6,001 bases of DNA from Chloroflexota bacterium (GTDB taxonomy: Bacteria; Chloroflexota; Anaerolineae; UBA3071), in the NCBI GenBank assembly GCA_014383605.1, contig JACNHM010000508.1, positions 1 through 6,001 on the forward strand, read 5' to 3'. Below are positions 1 to 5,283 of the stretch, in pieces. A program made the translations under genes and the position numbers. The notes under the pieces are model-generated. The model saw only the letters and a program-made list of their open reading frames with translations. It was not told the origin of the DNA and made no database searches. The stretch's first letter is position 1. The number at the start of each line of letters is the position of its first letter.

Positions 1-650
1 CCGTCGCGCAGCGAGAGGTAGGCCGCTGGCGAGGCCTCAGGCTGCACTCCGATGATTTGTACATGAGGGTTGATGGCTTTGGCCGCCAGAGCAATTCCAG
101 CGATGAGCCCGCCGCCGCCCACCGGTACCAGAATGGCCTCGGCCTCGGGTAGGTCTTCCATGATCTCCAGCCCTACCGTGCCCTGGCCGGCAATGGTCAA
201 GGGGTCGTCGTAGGCGTGGATGTAGGTAGCGCCGTGAAGCTGCTCGAAATCCTCGGCGGCGTGATGGGCCTCGTCGTAGCTGTTCCCTGAGAGGCGAACG
301 TCGCACTCAAACTCCTCCAGCTTCTTCAGCTTGGAGGCAGGGATGTTGACAGGCACGAACAGAGTGGTCGGTACGTTGCCCAGGGCTCGGGCGGCGTAGG
401 CCACACCCAGGGCGTGGTTCCCCGCCGAAGCCGTCACCAGCCCCCTGGCTTTCTCCTCCTCCGTCAGGCTGGCGACCTTGTTAATCGCTCCCCGCACCTT
501 GAAGGATCCCGTCTTCTGCCAGTTCTCCAGCTTGAGATAAACCTGGCAGCCGGCCCGCTGGCTCAGCAGAAAAGAATACTCCAGCGGCGTCCTGGCAATC
601 AATCCGCCGATCTTTCGCTGAGCGGTTAATATGTCTCGTAAACCCAACAT
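1..650 (-). CDS. ilvA: Threonine dehydratase (threonine ammonia-lyase), N-terminal part, cut by left window edge
   Basis: Fold-type II PLP enzyme that deaminates threonine (often also serine) to 2-oxobutyrate and ammonia in the cytoplasm. My own minus-strand translation from the ATG at 648-650 gives 216 residues open to the window edge. Visible motifs are the PLP-lysine motif KTGSFKVRGA (Schiff-base Lys51), the substrate loop SAGNHALG (75-82) and the phosphate-binding glycine loop VGGGGL (177-182), in the spacing normal for this family. The N-terminus, with RTPLEYS at 20-26, aligns with family starts, which supports this ATG. The Shine-Dalgarno is modest: GAGGTG ends about 7 nt upstream, and a heptamer array rich in GGAGG lies further up. 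The gene follows the thiolase by 67 nt and may be co-transcribed with it. Whether it is biosynthetic (ilvA, with a C-terminal ACT or regulatory domain) or catabolic (tdcB-like) cannot be decided, because the C-terminus is outside the window. Serine dehydratase activity is the main alternative. Confidence 0.93.
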   Translation of the reverse strand, partial: MLGLRDILTAQRKIGGLIARTPLEYSFLLSQRAGCQVYLKLENWQKTGSFKVRGAINKVASLTEEEKARGLVTASAGNHALGVAYAARALGNVPTTLFVPVNIPASKLKKLEEFECDVRLSGNSYDEAHHAAEDFEQLHGATYIHAYDDPLTIAGQGTVGLEIMEDLPEAEAILVPVGGGGLIAGIALAAKAINPHVQIIGVQPEASPAAYLSLRD

Positions 651-668
651 GGCCTCACACCTCAATAT

Positions 669-713
669 CCAACCTCCAACTTCCAACCTCCAACCTCCAA
701 CCTCCAACCTCCA
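669..713. repeat. Tandem heptamer array (CCAACCT)n between thiolase and threonine dehydratase
   Basis: Six consecutive 7-bp units occupy 669-710. Five are exactly CCAACCT and the second is CCAACTT. A partial unit (CCA) follows, and CAATAT precedes at 663-668. Read on the transcribed minus strand the unit is AGGTTGG, so each junction of units creates a GGAGG Shine-Dalgarno-like core. The array begins 4 nt past the thiolase stop codon and ends about 18 nt before the threonine dehydratase start. It resembles the short tandemly repeated heptamer sequences known from filamentous cyanobacteria in unit length only. I do not claim they are related. Confidence 0.9.
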
Positions 714-717
714 GCAA

Positions 718-1926
718 CTATTGGCCAGCTACCTCCACAATCATGGCGTATCCATTCGCCCCCGCGCCGCAGATGGTCGCCAGGCCCGTCCCCCCACCCC
801 GGCGGCGCAGCTCGTAGATCAGGGTCATCAAAATGCGCGCCCCCGTAGCACCCACCGGGTGGCCGATGGCTACGGAGCCGCCGTTGACGTTGACCAGTTC
901 CGGGTCCAGGCCCAATATCTTGATGGCGGTCAGGGTGACGGCGGCGAAGGCTTCGTTGATTTCCCACAGGTCAATGTTCTCCACAGTCAGGCCGGCTTTT
1001 TGGAGGGCGTTTTGGGCTGCCAGAGCAGGCACCACGTTGATAAGCTGTGGCGCGGCCGAGGCATGCGCCGTGGCCACGATCCGCGCCAGTGGCTCCAGTC
1101 GCTGCGCCCTTCGACTGGGCTCAGGGCAAGCTTTGGTTGCTTGCCTGGACATCAAAACCAGAGCCGCCGCCCCGTCGTTGAGGCCCGGCGCGTTGCCCGC
1201 CGTCACCGTCCCCTCAGGCTCGAAGGCTGGCGGCAGAGCGGCCAGTTTCTCGTAAGTTGTGTCGGGCCGGGGCTGCTCATCTTTAGTCACCACGACCTCT
1301 CCCTTGCGCGTCTTGACCTCGACGGGCGTGATCTCATCGCTGAACTTACCCGCTGCCTGGGCCGCCTGGTAGCGTTGCTGGCTGCTAAGCGCCCAGCGGT
1401 CTTGTTCCTGGCGGCCGATGCCGTACTCCTGGGCCACCTGGCTGGCGAAGACGCCCATCTGAACCCCGCTGATGGGGCAGGTGAGGGCGTTGGTGAGGGC
1501 ATCCACGATCTGCCCATGACCGAGGCGATACCCCCAGCGGGCCTGGGGCAGGATGTAGGGCGCCTGGCTCATGCTCTCCATCCCGCCAGCGACGATGACC
1601 TCGGCCTCGCCGTGGCGGATGAGAGCGAACCCCAGTCCCGCCGCCTGGAGTGCTGAGGTGCAGGCCGTGTTGATAGCCACGGCGGGGACGCTGTAGGGGA
1701 GACCGGCTTTGAGAGCCGCCTGGCGGGCTGGCACCTGGCCCAACGTAGCGGCTCCCATGCAGTTGCCGAGGATCACGCGGTTAATAGCCGCGCCTTCTAT
1801 GCTGGCTCGCCGCACCGCTTCACTTATGGCCGCCGCGCCCAGTTCCGCGGCCGTCAAATCCTTCAGTATCCCGCCGAAGCGGCCAAAGGGGGTGCGAGTT
1901 GCAGCGACGATGAAAACTTCTGTCAT
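718..1926 (-). CDS. Thiolase, acetyl-CoA C-acetyltransferase family
   Basis: Degrades 3-ketoacyl-CoA to acetyl-CoA plus a shortened acyl-CoA, or condenses two acetyl-CoA. The 402-residue length is slightly above the usual ~390. Catalytic features are all present: nucleophile Cys89 in NTACTSAL, NEAFA at 324-328, His356 in GHPVGATG and Cys386 in ATICGAG, with the His-Cys spacing of 30 seen in the family. The NEAFA form is typical of acetyl-CoA acetyltransferases; FadA-type enzymes usually have HEAFA. Residue 156 (GVQMG) is Gln where many members have His or Asn. About ten extra residues at 264-273 (TKACPEPSRR) come from a REP-like element inserted in frame in the loop before PLARIV. The ATG at 1924-1926 is preceded by GGAGG at a 6-nt spacing. 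The gene lies 210 nt behind etfA with its own candidate promoter. Substrate range (acetoacetyl-CoA, 2-methylacetoacetyl-CoA or longer) cannot be read from sequence alone. Confidence 0.96.
   Translation of the reverse strand: MTEVFIVAATRTPFGRFGGILKDLTAAELGAAAISEAVRRASIEGAAINRVILGNCMGAATLGQVPARQAALKAGLPYSVPAVAINTACTSALQAAGLGFALIRHGEAEVIVAGGMESMSQAPYILPQARWGYRLGHGQIVDALTNALTCPISGVQMGVFASQVAQEYGIGRQEQDRWALSSQQRYQAAQAAGKFSDEITPVEVKTRKGEVVVTKDEQPRPDTTYEKLAALPPAFEPEGTVTAGNAPGLNDGAAALVLMSRQATKACPEPSRRAQRLEPLARIVATAHASAAPQLINVVPALAAQNALQKAGLTVENIDLWEINEAFAAVTLTAIKILGLDPELVNVNGGSVAIGHPVGATGARILMTLIYELRRRGGGTGLATICGAGANGYAMIVEVAGQ
1107..1135. repeat. REP-like short repeat inserted in frame in the thiolase gene
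   Basis: The segment cccttcgactgggctcaggg followed by caagctttg matches a short imperfect palindrome, with CCCTTCGAC and GCTCAGGG arms, that I recognise as widespread in environmental bacterial genomes. There it commonly appears in short spurious translations as PEPxxxG-type peptides. Here it encodes ACPEPSRR within the thiolase. Usual family members have about 8 residues between the LMS and PLARI motifs, and this one has 18, so the excess of ten residues (30 bp) equals the repeat length. The exact ends of the insertion are uncertain by a few bases. Confidence 0.75.
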
Positions 1927-1932
1927 GTTTTG

Positions 1933-1983
1933 CCTCCTGCGCAGGGATGGGATTATGATAGCACATTCCCACTAGATAAGCAA
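1933..1983 (-). promoter_or_regulatory. Candidate sigma70-type promoter and ribosome binding site of the thiolase gene
   Basis: On the minus strand there is TTGCTT (plus positions 1978-1983), a 17-nt spacer, and TATCAT (1955-1960) preceded by TGC, which makes an extended -10. The -10 matches consensus at 5 of 6 positions, the -35 at only 3 of 6. Transcription would begin near 1947, giving a leader of about 20 nt with GGAGG at 1933-1937, 6 nt before the ATG. The stretch is clearly more AT-rich than its surroundings. The -35 hexamer overlaps the edge of the adjacent hairpin by 3 nt. The promoter is inferred from pattern only. Confidence 0.45.
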
Positions 1984-2019
1984 ACGGGTAGATGGAACCT
2001 CTGTCCATCTACCCGTTTG
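1981..2019. terminator. Perfect 15-bp stem hairpin, possible terminator of the acyl-CoA dehydrogenase/etf operon
   Basis: CAAACGGGTAGATGG (1981-1995) pairs without mismatch with CCATCTACCCGTTTG (2005-2019) around a 9-nt loop. On the minus strand the descending arm ends CCCGTTTG and is followed by CTTATCTAG, so only a weak, interrupted U tract is present. It lies 118 nt downstream of the etfA stop and just upstream of the candidate thiolase promoter. A terminator is plausible, but an operator or another dispersed palindrome are real alternatives. The hairpin itself is certain. Confidence 0.5.
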
Positions 2020-2031
2020 TTGTCTGCCCGC

Positions 2032-2122
2032 TGTGTCATTGCGAGCGACCGCAGGGAGCGAAGCAATCCCCTCCGTCGTGGGCTGGAGATTGCTTCGTCG
2101 CTCCGCTCCTCGCAATGACACA
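2032..2122. repeat. 91-bp nested palindromic repeat (CATTGCGAG...CTCGCAATG type)
   Basis: The outer arms TGTGTCATTGCGAG (2032-2045) and CTCGCAATGACACA (2109-2122) are perfect 14-bp inverted copies. The inner arms CGAAGCAATC (2059-2068) and GATTGCTTCG (2088-2097) are a perfect 10-bp pair around a 19-nt centre. The arms between them (rich in GAGCG/CGCTC) pair partly. The arm sequences match a palindrome I know to be very common in environmental bacterial genomes, where it yields false short proteins containing DCFVAxLLAMT-like strings. No flanking target duplication is evident and there is no coding capacity, so it would have to move with help from elsewhere, if at all. Confidence 0.85.
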
Positions 2123-2136
2123 CAACGGGAGGGTTT

Positions 2137-3195
2137 TTACCCCGCTCTCAACTCCGCCAGCAGCGGCGGGATGACCTCTTTGGGATTGCCCACGATGCCC
2201 AGGTTGGCTGTCTTGAAGATGGGGGCGTCGGGATTGTTGTGGATGGCCACCACGAACTTGGATTCCTGCATGGCGAAATAGTGGTGGACGTCTCCTGAGA
2301 TTCCGCAGGCGATGTAAAGGTCAGGTTTCACTGTGATCTCGCTCAATCCCACCTGTTGCTCCTCGCTGATCCAGCCCTCGTCGAGGGCCCCGCGTGTGCC
2401 TGCCGCCTGGCCGCCCAGGACTTCCGCTAGCTCCTCGACCAGCGCGAAACCCTCGGCGTCCCCCAGTCCCCGCCCACCAGCGACGATTACCGTGGCTTTG
2501 GACAAGGGCGTCTGGGGCTGAGCTTCTTCAGCAGATGTGCTGAGTATCTTGACCTGGCCCTCGATTCCCTCCAAATTGACGGCTACCTCCTCCACATCGC
2601 CGTAGCGGTACTCATCGGCGAAGGGGAGGCGGAAGGCACCGGGGCGCACCGTCGCTATCTGCGGCTTGGCCCCTAGGAACGCGCTGACGTGGAAATACTC
2701 ACCGCCATAGACCGGGTGAGTGGCCAACAGGACGCGCTCGGTTTCATCAATGGATAGGGCCAGGCAATCGGAGATCAGGCCAGTCCCCAGGCGTTGAGCC
2801 AGGCGGGGGGCCAATTCCTGCCCCAGTTCGGTGGCCCCGAAGAGGATGATCTCTGGCTTCTGCTCCTGGAAAAGATCGCCCAGCACCTGGGCATAGGTTT
2901 CCAGGTGATATTCAGCCAGGCGAGGATCGTCGGCCAGGTAGACGCTGTCGGCCCCGCGTTGGATCAGTTCCTGGGCCAGATCCTCCAGTTCCTCACCCAG
3001 CAGGACCGACTGGACATAAGCGCCCAATGCATTAGCCAGCTCCCGTGCTTTGCCCACCATCTCCAGGCTGACCGGTGTCAGGACGCCATCCTCCGCCTCG
3101 GCCACTACCCAGATATTTCGATAGGCGATCTCTTCTTCTACTTCTTCTTCCTCGATTGCTTCGCCCGTCAGAAGTTCCCAGTATTCCAGGTCCAT
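2137..3195 (-). CDS. etfA: Electron transfer flavoprotein alpha subunit
   Basis: With EtfB forms the FAD-carrying heterodimer that takes electrons from acyl-CoA dehydrogenases. It has 352 residues, against 310-330 usual. Residues 1-24 are an unusual acidic leader (E15-E22 nearly all Glu). Residues 25 to about 200 are the N-terminal domain, starting YRNIWVVAE. The C-terminal FAD domain starts about residue 233, with GGRGLG (240-245), TRGALDEGW (Arg268 at the conserved FAD arginine), QVGLSE (281-286), GISGDVHH (His305 at the conserved FAD histidine) and NPDAPIF (321-327). The usual VGQTG is VGLSE here. The ATG at 3193-3195 is chosen because GGAGG lies 5 nt upstream; a longer TTG start at 3250-3252 would run through a hairpin repeat and has no matching family sequence. 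It follows etfB across 122 nt containing two hairpins. Confidence 0.96.
   Translation of the reverse strand: MDLEYWELLTGEAIEEEEVEEEIAYRNIWVVAEAEDGVLTPVSLEMVGKARELANALGAYVQSVLLGEELEDLAQELIQRGADSVYLADDPRLAEYHLETYAQVLGDLFQEQKPEIILFGATELGQELAPRLAQRLGTGLISDCLALSIDETERVLLATHPVYGGEYFHVSAFLGAKPQIATVRPGAFRLPFADEYRYGDVEEVAVNLEGIEGQVKILSTSAEEAQPQTPLSKATVIVAGGRGLGDAEGFALVEELAEVLGGQAAGTRGALDEGWISEEQQVGLSEITVKPDLYIACGISGDVHHYFAMQESKFVVAIHNNPDAPIFKTANLGIVGNPKEVIPPLLAELRAG
3130..3153 (-). repeat. GAA/GAG trinucleotide run in the etfA leader
   Basis: Eight consecutive codons are GAG or GAA with one GTA between them. They encode Glu15 to Glu22 with Val19. On the plus strand this appears as a CTT-rich run. It is a small in-frame microsatellite, so length changes in multiples of three would keep the reading frame. 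It lies in the non-conserved acidic extension before the ETF domain. Confidence 0.7.
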
Positions 3196-3200
3196 TTTTG

Positions 3201-3205
3201 CCTCC
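3201..3205 (-). promoter_or_regulatory. etfA: Ribosome binding site deciding the etfA start
   Basis: GGAGG on the minus strand, 5 nt before the ATG at 3193-3195. It supports this start over the in-frame TTG at 3250-3252. Confidence 0.8.
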
Positions 3206-3237
3206 GTTCCTTGTCGTTCAGTGACACTCCCGCGCTC

Positions 3238-3289
3238 GCGACGGATTGCCAAATCCGTCGCTCAACGGTTGGATCTGGCGATCCAACCG
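3238..3289. repeat. Paired REP-like hairpins in opposite orientation between etfB and etfA
   Basis: Hairpin 1: GCGACGGATT (3238-3247), loop GCCA, AATCCGTCGC (3252-3261). Hairpin 2: CGGTTGGATC (3266-3275), loop TGGC, GATCCAACCG (3280-3289). Both stems are perfect over 10 bp and only 4 nt separate them. Reverse-complementing hairpin 1 gives a core GGATTTGGCAATCC against GGATCTGGCGATCC in hairpin 2: 12 of 14 bases match, and the two differences compensate each other as a T-A to C-G pair. The two are therefore related elements in inverted orientation, like the paired units of enterobacterial BIMEs. Neither is followed by a U tract, so they are not classical terminators. Confidence 0.85.
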
Positions 3290-3317
3290 GAGCAAAGGTT
3301 CGATGGAGCCAAAACCG

Positions 3318-4097
3318 CTAGACAAAGCTCTTGTCCCTCAAGAGCTGTGCCAGTTCCTTCGCCGTCTCGTCAGGCGTGCCTGTTAAAAGCTCCCCCAATG
3401 TTTGCTCCGGGGGGAAGGCCTCGCGCTGCAGGCCGATCAGGGGGCTGAGCTCCTCGTCGGTCAGGCCCAGGTCGGCCAGGCGCCAGGTGGTGACTTCCCA
3501 CTCCCGATAGGCGTTCATGATGCGTGCTCCGTGCGGATAGCGGGGCTCGTTGGCCTGGGGAGCGATGCTGAGGAGCGCGGGCAGGCCGACCTCTACCTCG
3601 GCGTAGCCCTCTTTCCAGTTTCGTTTGGCCCTCAGCTTCCCATTGTCCAGGCCGGACACCGCGCGGACTTCCAGCACCTGCGGCAGGCCCAGGTACTCGG
3701 CCAGGCGGGGGCCTATTTGGCTGGCACCGGTATCCAGGGCTCGCTGACCAGTTAGGATGAGGTCATAGTCGCCGATTTTCTCGATCGCTTTGCCCAGCGC
3801 CAGTGCAGCGACAGCGGCATCTGCCTCGGCGAACGCCTCGTCGGTCAGGAGAAACGCCTGGTCAGCCCCCATGGCCAGAGCTTCCCGCAGCGCGTCATCA
3901 ACTCCAGGCTCTCCCAGGCTGAGGGCGATGACCTCGGCGCCGTGGGCGTCTTTCAGCCGCAGAGCCTCTTCCAAGGCGTTCTTGTCGTTGGGGTTGATGA
4001 TGTAGTTCTCCTGATTGATGAAGACCCTCTCCATTCGCCGGTGGACGGTGAAGCCGGCGGGGTCTAAGATTTGTTTTATGGGAACGATCACTCGCAT
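3318..4097 (-). CDS. etfB: Electron transfer flavoprotein beta subunit
   Basis: Partner of EtfA in the cytoplasmic electron carrier for the dehydrogenases encoded upstream. The 259-residue product has the family start MRVIVPIKQ, then INPNDKNALEEALRLKD (34-50), GEPGVDDALREALAMGAD (62-79), the nucleotide-binding segment TGQRALDTGASQIGP (116-130) and the beta-subunit signature region with VEVGLPALLSI followed by NEPRYP (168-188). All are in the expected order and the length is normal. The ATG at 4095-4097 is preferred over an in-frame GTG at 4116-4118. The GTG form would overlap the preceding stop codon and add seven non-family residues, while GGAGG sits 8 nt before the ATG. The gene follows the upstream dehydrogenase by 13 nt, so translational coupling is likely. 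QIGP replaces the QTGQ seen in the mitochondrial protein and resembles anaerobe/FixA-type sequences, but this alone does not show electron bifurcation. Confidence 0.97.
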   Translation of the reverse strand: MRVIVPIKQILDPAGFTVHRRMERVFINQENYIINPNDKNALEEALRLKDAHGAEVIALSLGEPGVDDALREALAMGADQAFLLTDEAFAEADAAVAALALGKAIEKIGDYDLILTGQRALDTGASQIGPRLAEYLGLPQVLEVRAVSGLDNGKLRAKRNWKEGYAEVEVGLPALLSIAPQANEPRYPHGARIMNAYREWEVTTWRLADLGLTDEELSPLIGLQREAFPPEQTLGELLTGTPDETAKELAQLLRDKSFV

Positions 4098-4105
4098 GGT
4101 TGATT

Positions 4106-4110
4106 CCTCC
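4106..4110 (-). promoter_or_regulatory. etfB: Ribosome binding site deciding the etfB start
   Basis: GGAGG directly abuts the TAG stop of the upstream acyl-CoA dehydrogenase (4111-4113) and lies 8 nt before the etfB ATG. This fits coupled translation and rules against the upstream GTG start. Confidence 0.8.
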
Positions 4111-5277
4111 CTACGCACTAATGCGCACTCCCTCTGGCCGGAAGAGGTTGCTGGCGATGACGATGCGCTGTATCTCGCTGGTGCCCTCGAAGATCTCGGT
4201 GATGCGTTGGTCGCGGAAGGCGCGTTCGACCCAGAAGTCGCGGCTATAGCCTAGCCCGCCGTGGATCTGAAGGGCCTTGTCAATGCAGCGATGGATCACC
4301 TCGGAGCCGTATAGCTTGCACATGGCCGCTTCCTTGGTGAAGGGTTGGCCGGTGTCCACCAACCAGGCGGTGCGGTAGATCAGAGAACGTAGAGCCTCAA
4401 TCTCGGTCGCCATGTCGGCGATCGTGAAGTGGACCGATTGCTTCTGGGCAATGGGCACACCGAATTGTTGGCGAGTCTTGGCCCACTGGATGCTGCCCTC
4501 CAGGCAAGCCTGCGCCCCTCCCAGGCAGCCGGCCCCCAGGCTAACGCGCCCTATGTCCAGAGATTTCATGAAGGTGATGAAGCCGGCCCCGAACTGGCCC
4601 AGCACGTTCTCCTTGGGCACTCGGCAGTCCTCGAAGATCAGCTCGGCCGTATTGCTGCCCCGGATGCCCATCTTGTCCTCTGAAGTGCCCACCTTGAAGC
4701 CGGGGAACTCCTTTTCCACGATGAAGGCCGTTACCCCTCCTCTGGCTCCCAGGGATGGATCGGTGACCGCCATAACGCTGATGATGTCGGCGTGGTTGCC
4801 ATTGGTGATGAAGGTCTTGGTGCCATTGAGGACGTAGTAATCGCCATCGCGCACGGCCCTGGTTGTGATGGCTGCGGCGTCGGAGCCGGCCCCAGGCTCG
4901 GTGAGGGCAAAGGCGCCGATCTTCTCACCGCTGGCCAGGGGGACAAGGTACTTCTGCTTCTGCTCCTCGGTGCCGTCGAGATAGATGGCCATAGCCCCGA
5001 TCCCAGTATGGGCGCCGATGACCGTGGCAGTTGAGGCACAGACCTTGTTCACCTCCTCCATCATGATGCAGTAGCCGGTCTCGCCCGCCCCGACCCCTCC
5101 GTACTTCTGGGGAAAGGGTACGCCCATCAGGCCCAGCTTGGCTGCCTTCTCGATGGTCTCGAAAGGGACACGATCCTGTTCATCTATCTCCCTGGTCAAA
5201 GGCCGCAGCTCGTTCTCGGCGAAATCGCGCACCATCTGACGGAAAAGCTGATACTCTTTCGGAAAACTGAAATCCAT
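4111..5277 (-). CDS. Acyl-CoA dehydrogenase, complete (second of a tandem pair)
   Basis: FAD-dependent alpha,beta-dehydrogenation of an acyl-CoA, passing electrons to EtfAB. The 388 residues are the normal length for the short/medium/branched-chain class. The N-terminal helical domain spans about 1-120, the beta domain about 121-230 with signature ALTEPGAGSD (124-133) and TFITNG (155-160), and the C-terminal helical domain about 231-388. That last domain holds RQQFGVPI (269-276), QIHGGLGYSRDFWVERAFRD (337-356) and the catalytic base Glu364 in IFEGTSEIQ. The Glu position before GTS is the one used by butyryl- and medium-chain enzymes, not the shifted position of isovaleryl- or long-chain enzymes. 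The start ATG at 5275-5277 has GGAGG 6 nt upstream. It lies 27 nt after the first dehydrogenase and 13 nt before etfB. Likely substrates are short or branched acyl-CoAs, but chain length cannot be fixed from the sequence. Confidence 0.97.
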   Translation of the reverse strand: MDFSFPKEYQLFRQMVRDFAENELRPLTREIDEQDRVPFETIEKAAKLGLMGVPFPQKYGGVGAGETGYCIMMEEVNKVCASTATVIGAHTGIGAMAIYLDGTEEQKQKYLVPLASGEKIGAFALTEPGAGSDAAAITTRAVRDGDYYVLNGTKTFITNGNHADIISVMAVTDPSLGARGGVTAFIVEKEFPGFKVGTSEDKMGIRGSNTAELIFEDCRVPKENVLGQFGAGFITFMKSLDIGRVSLGAGCLGGAQACLEGSIQWAKTRQQFGVPIAQKQSVHFTIADMATEIEALRSLIYRTAWLVDTGQPFTKEAAMCKLYGSEVIHRCIDKALQIHGGLGYSRDFWVERAFRDQRITEIFEGTSEIQRIVIASNLFRPEGVRISA

Positions 5278-5283
5278 GGGGAA

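Noticed and set aside
669..713. CRISPR-like array
   Set aside because: The units are 7 bp and directly adjacent, with no spacers and no cas genes nearby.
631..1656. Long plus-strand open frame (341 codons) antisense to the thiolase gene
   Set aside because: It starts in the heptamer array (repeated PPTSNLQ peptides) and runs antisense through a gene with intact catalytic motifs. Its translation has no recognisable domain, and open antisense frames are expected at this GC content.
2032..2122. Insertion sequence or MITE with target-site duplication
   Set aside because: No transposase frame and no matching direct repeats in the immediate flanks (GCCCGC left, CAACGG right).
1930..2281. Three short plus-strand frames around the 91-bp palindrome
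   Set aside because: Their peptides (DCFVAPLLAMT type) are the known false translation of this palindromic repeat.
3196..3252. TTG start giving a longer EtfA
   Set aside because: It would begin inside a hairpin repeat, while the ATG at 3193-3195 has a good GGAGG.
3196..3317. Separate promoter for etfA in the 122-nt gap
   Set aside because: No convincing -10/-35 pair was found on the minus strand; the gap is mainly the two hairpins.
2794..3321. Plus-strand open frame antisense to etfA
   Set aside because: It overlaps conserved EtfA coding sequence and ends inside the twin hairpins. No family motif or convincing start site.
4098..4118. GTG start giving a longer EtfB
   Set aside because: The added residues encode the ribosome binding site itself, and the family N-terminus begins at the ATG at 4095-4097.
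4412..4837. Plus-strand open frame antisense to the complete acyl-CoA dehydrogenase
   Set aside because: Antisense to a gene with full family motifs; composition is that of a shadow frame.
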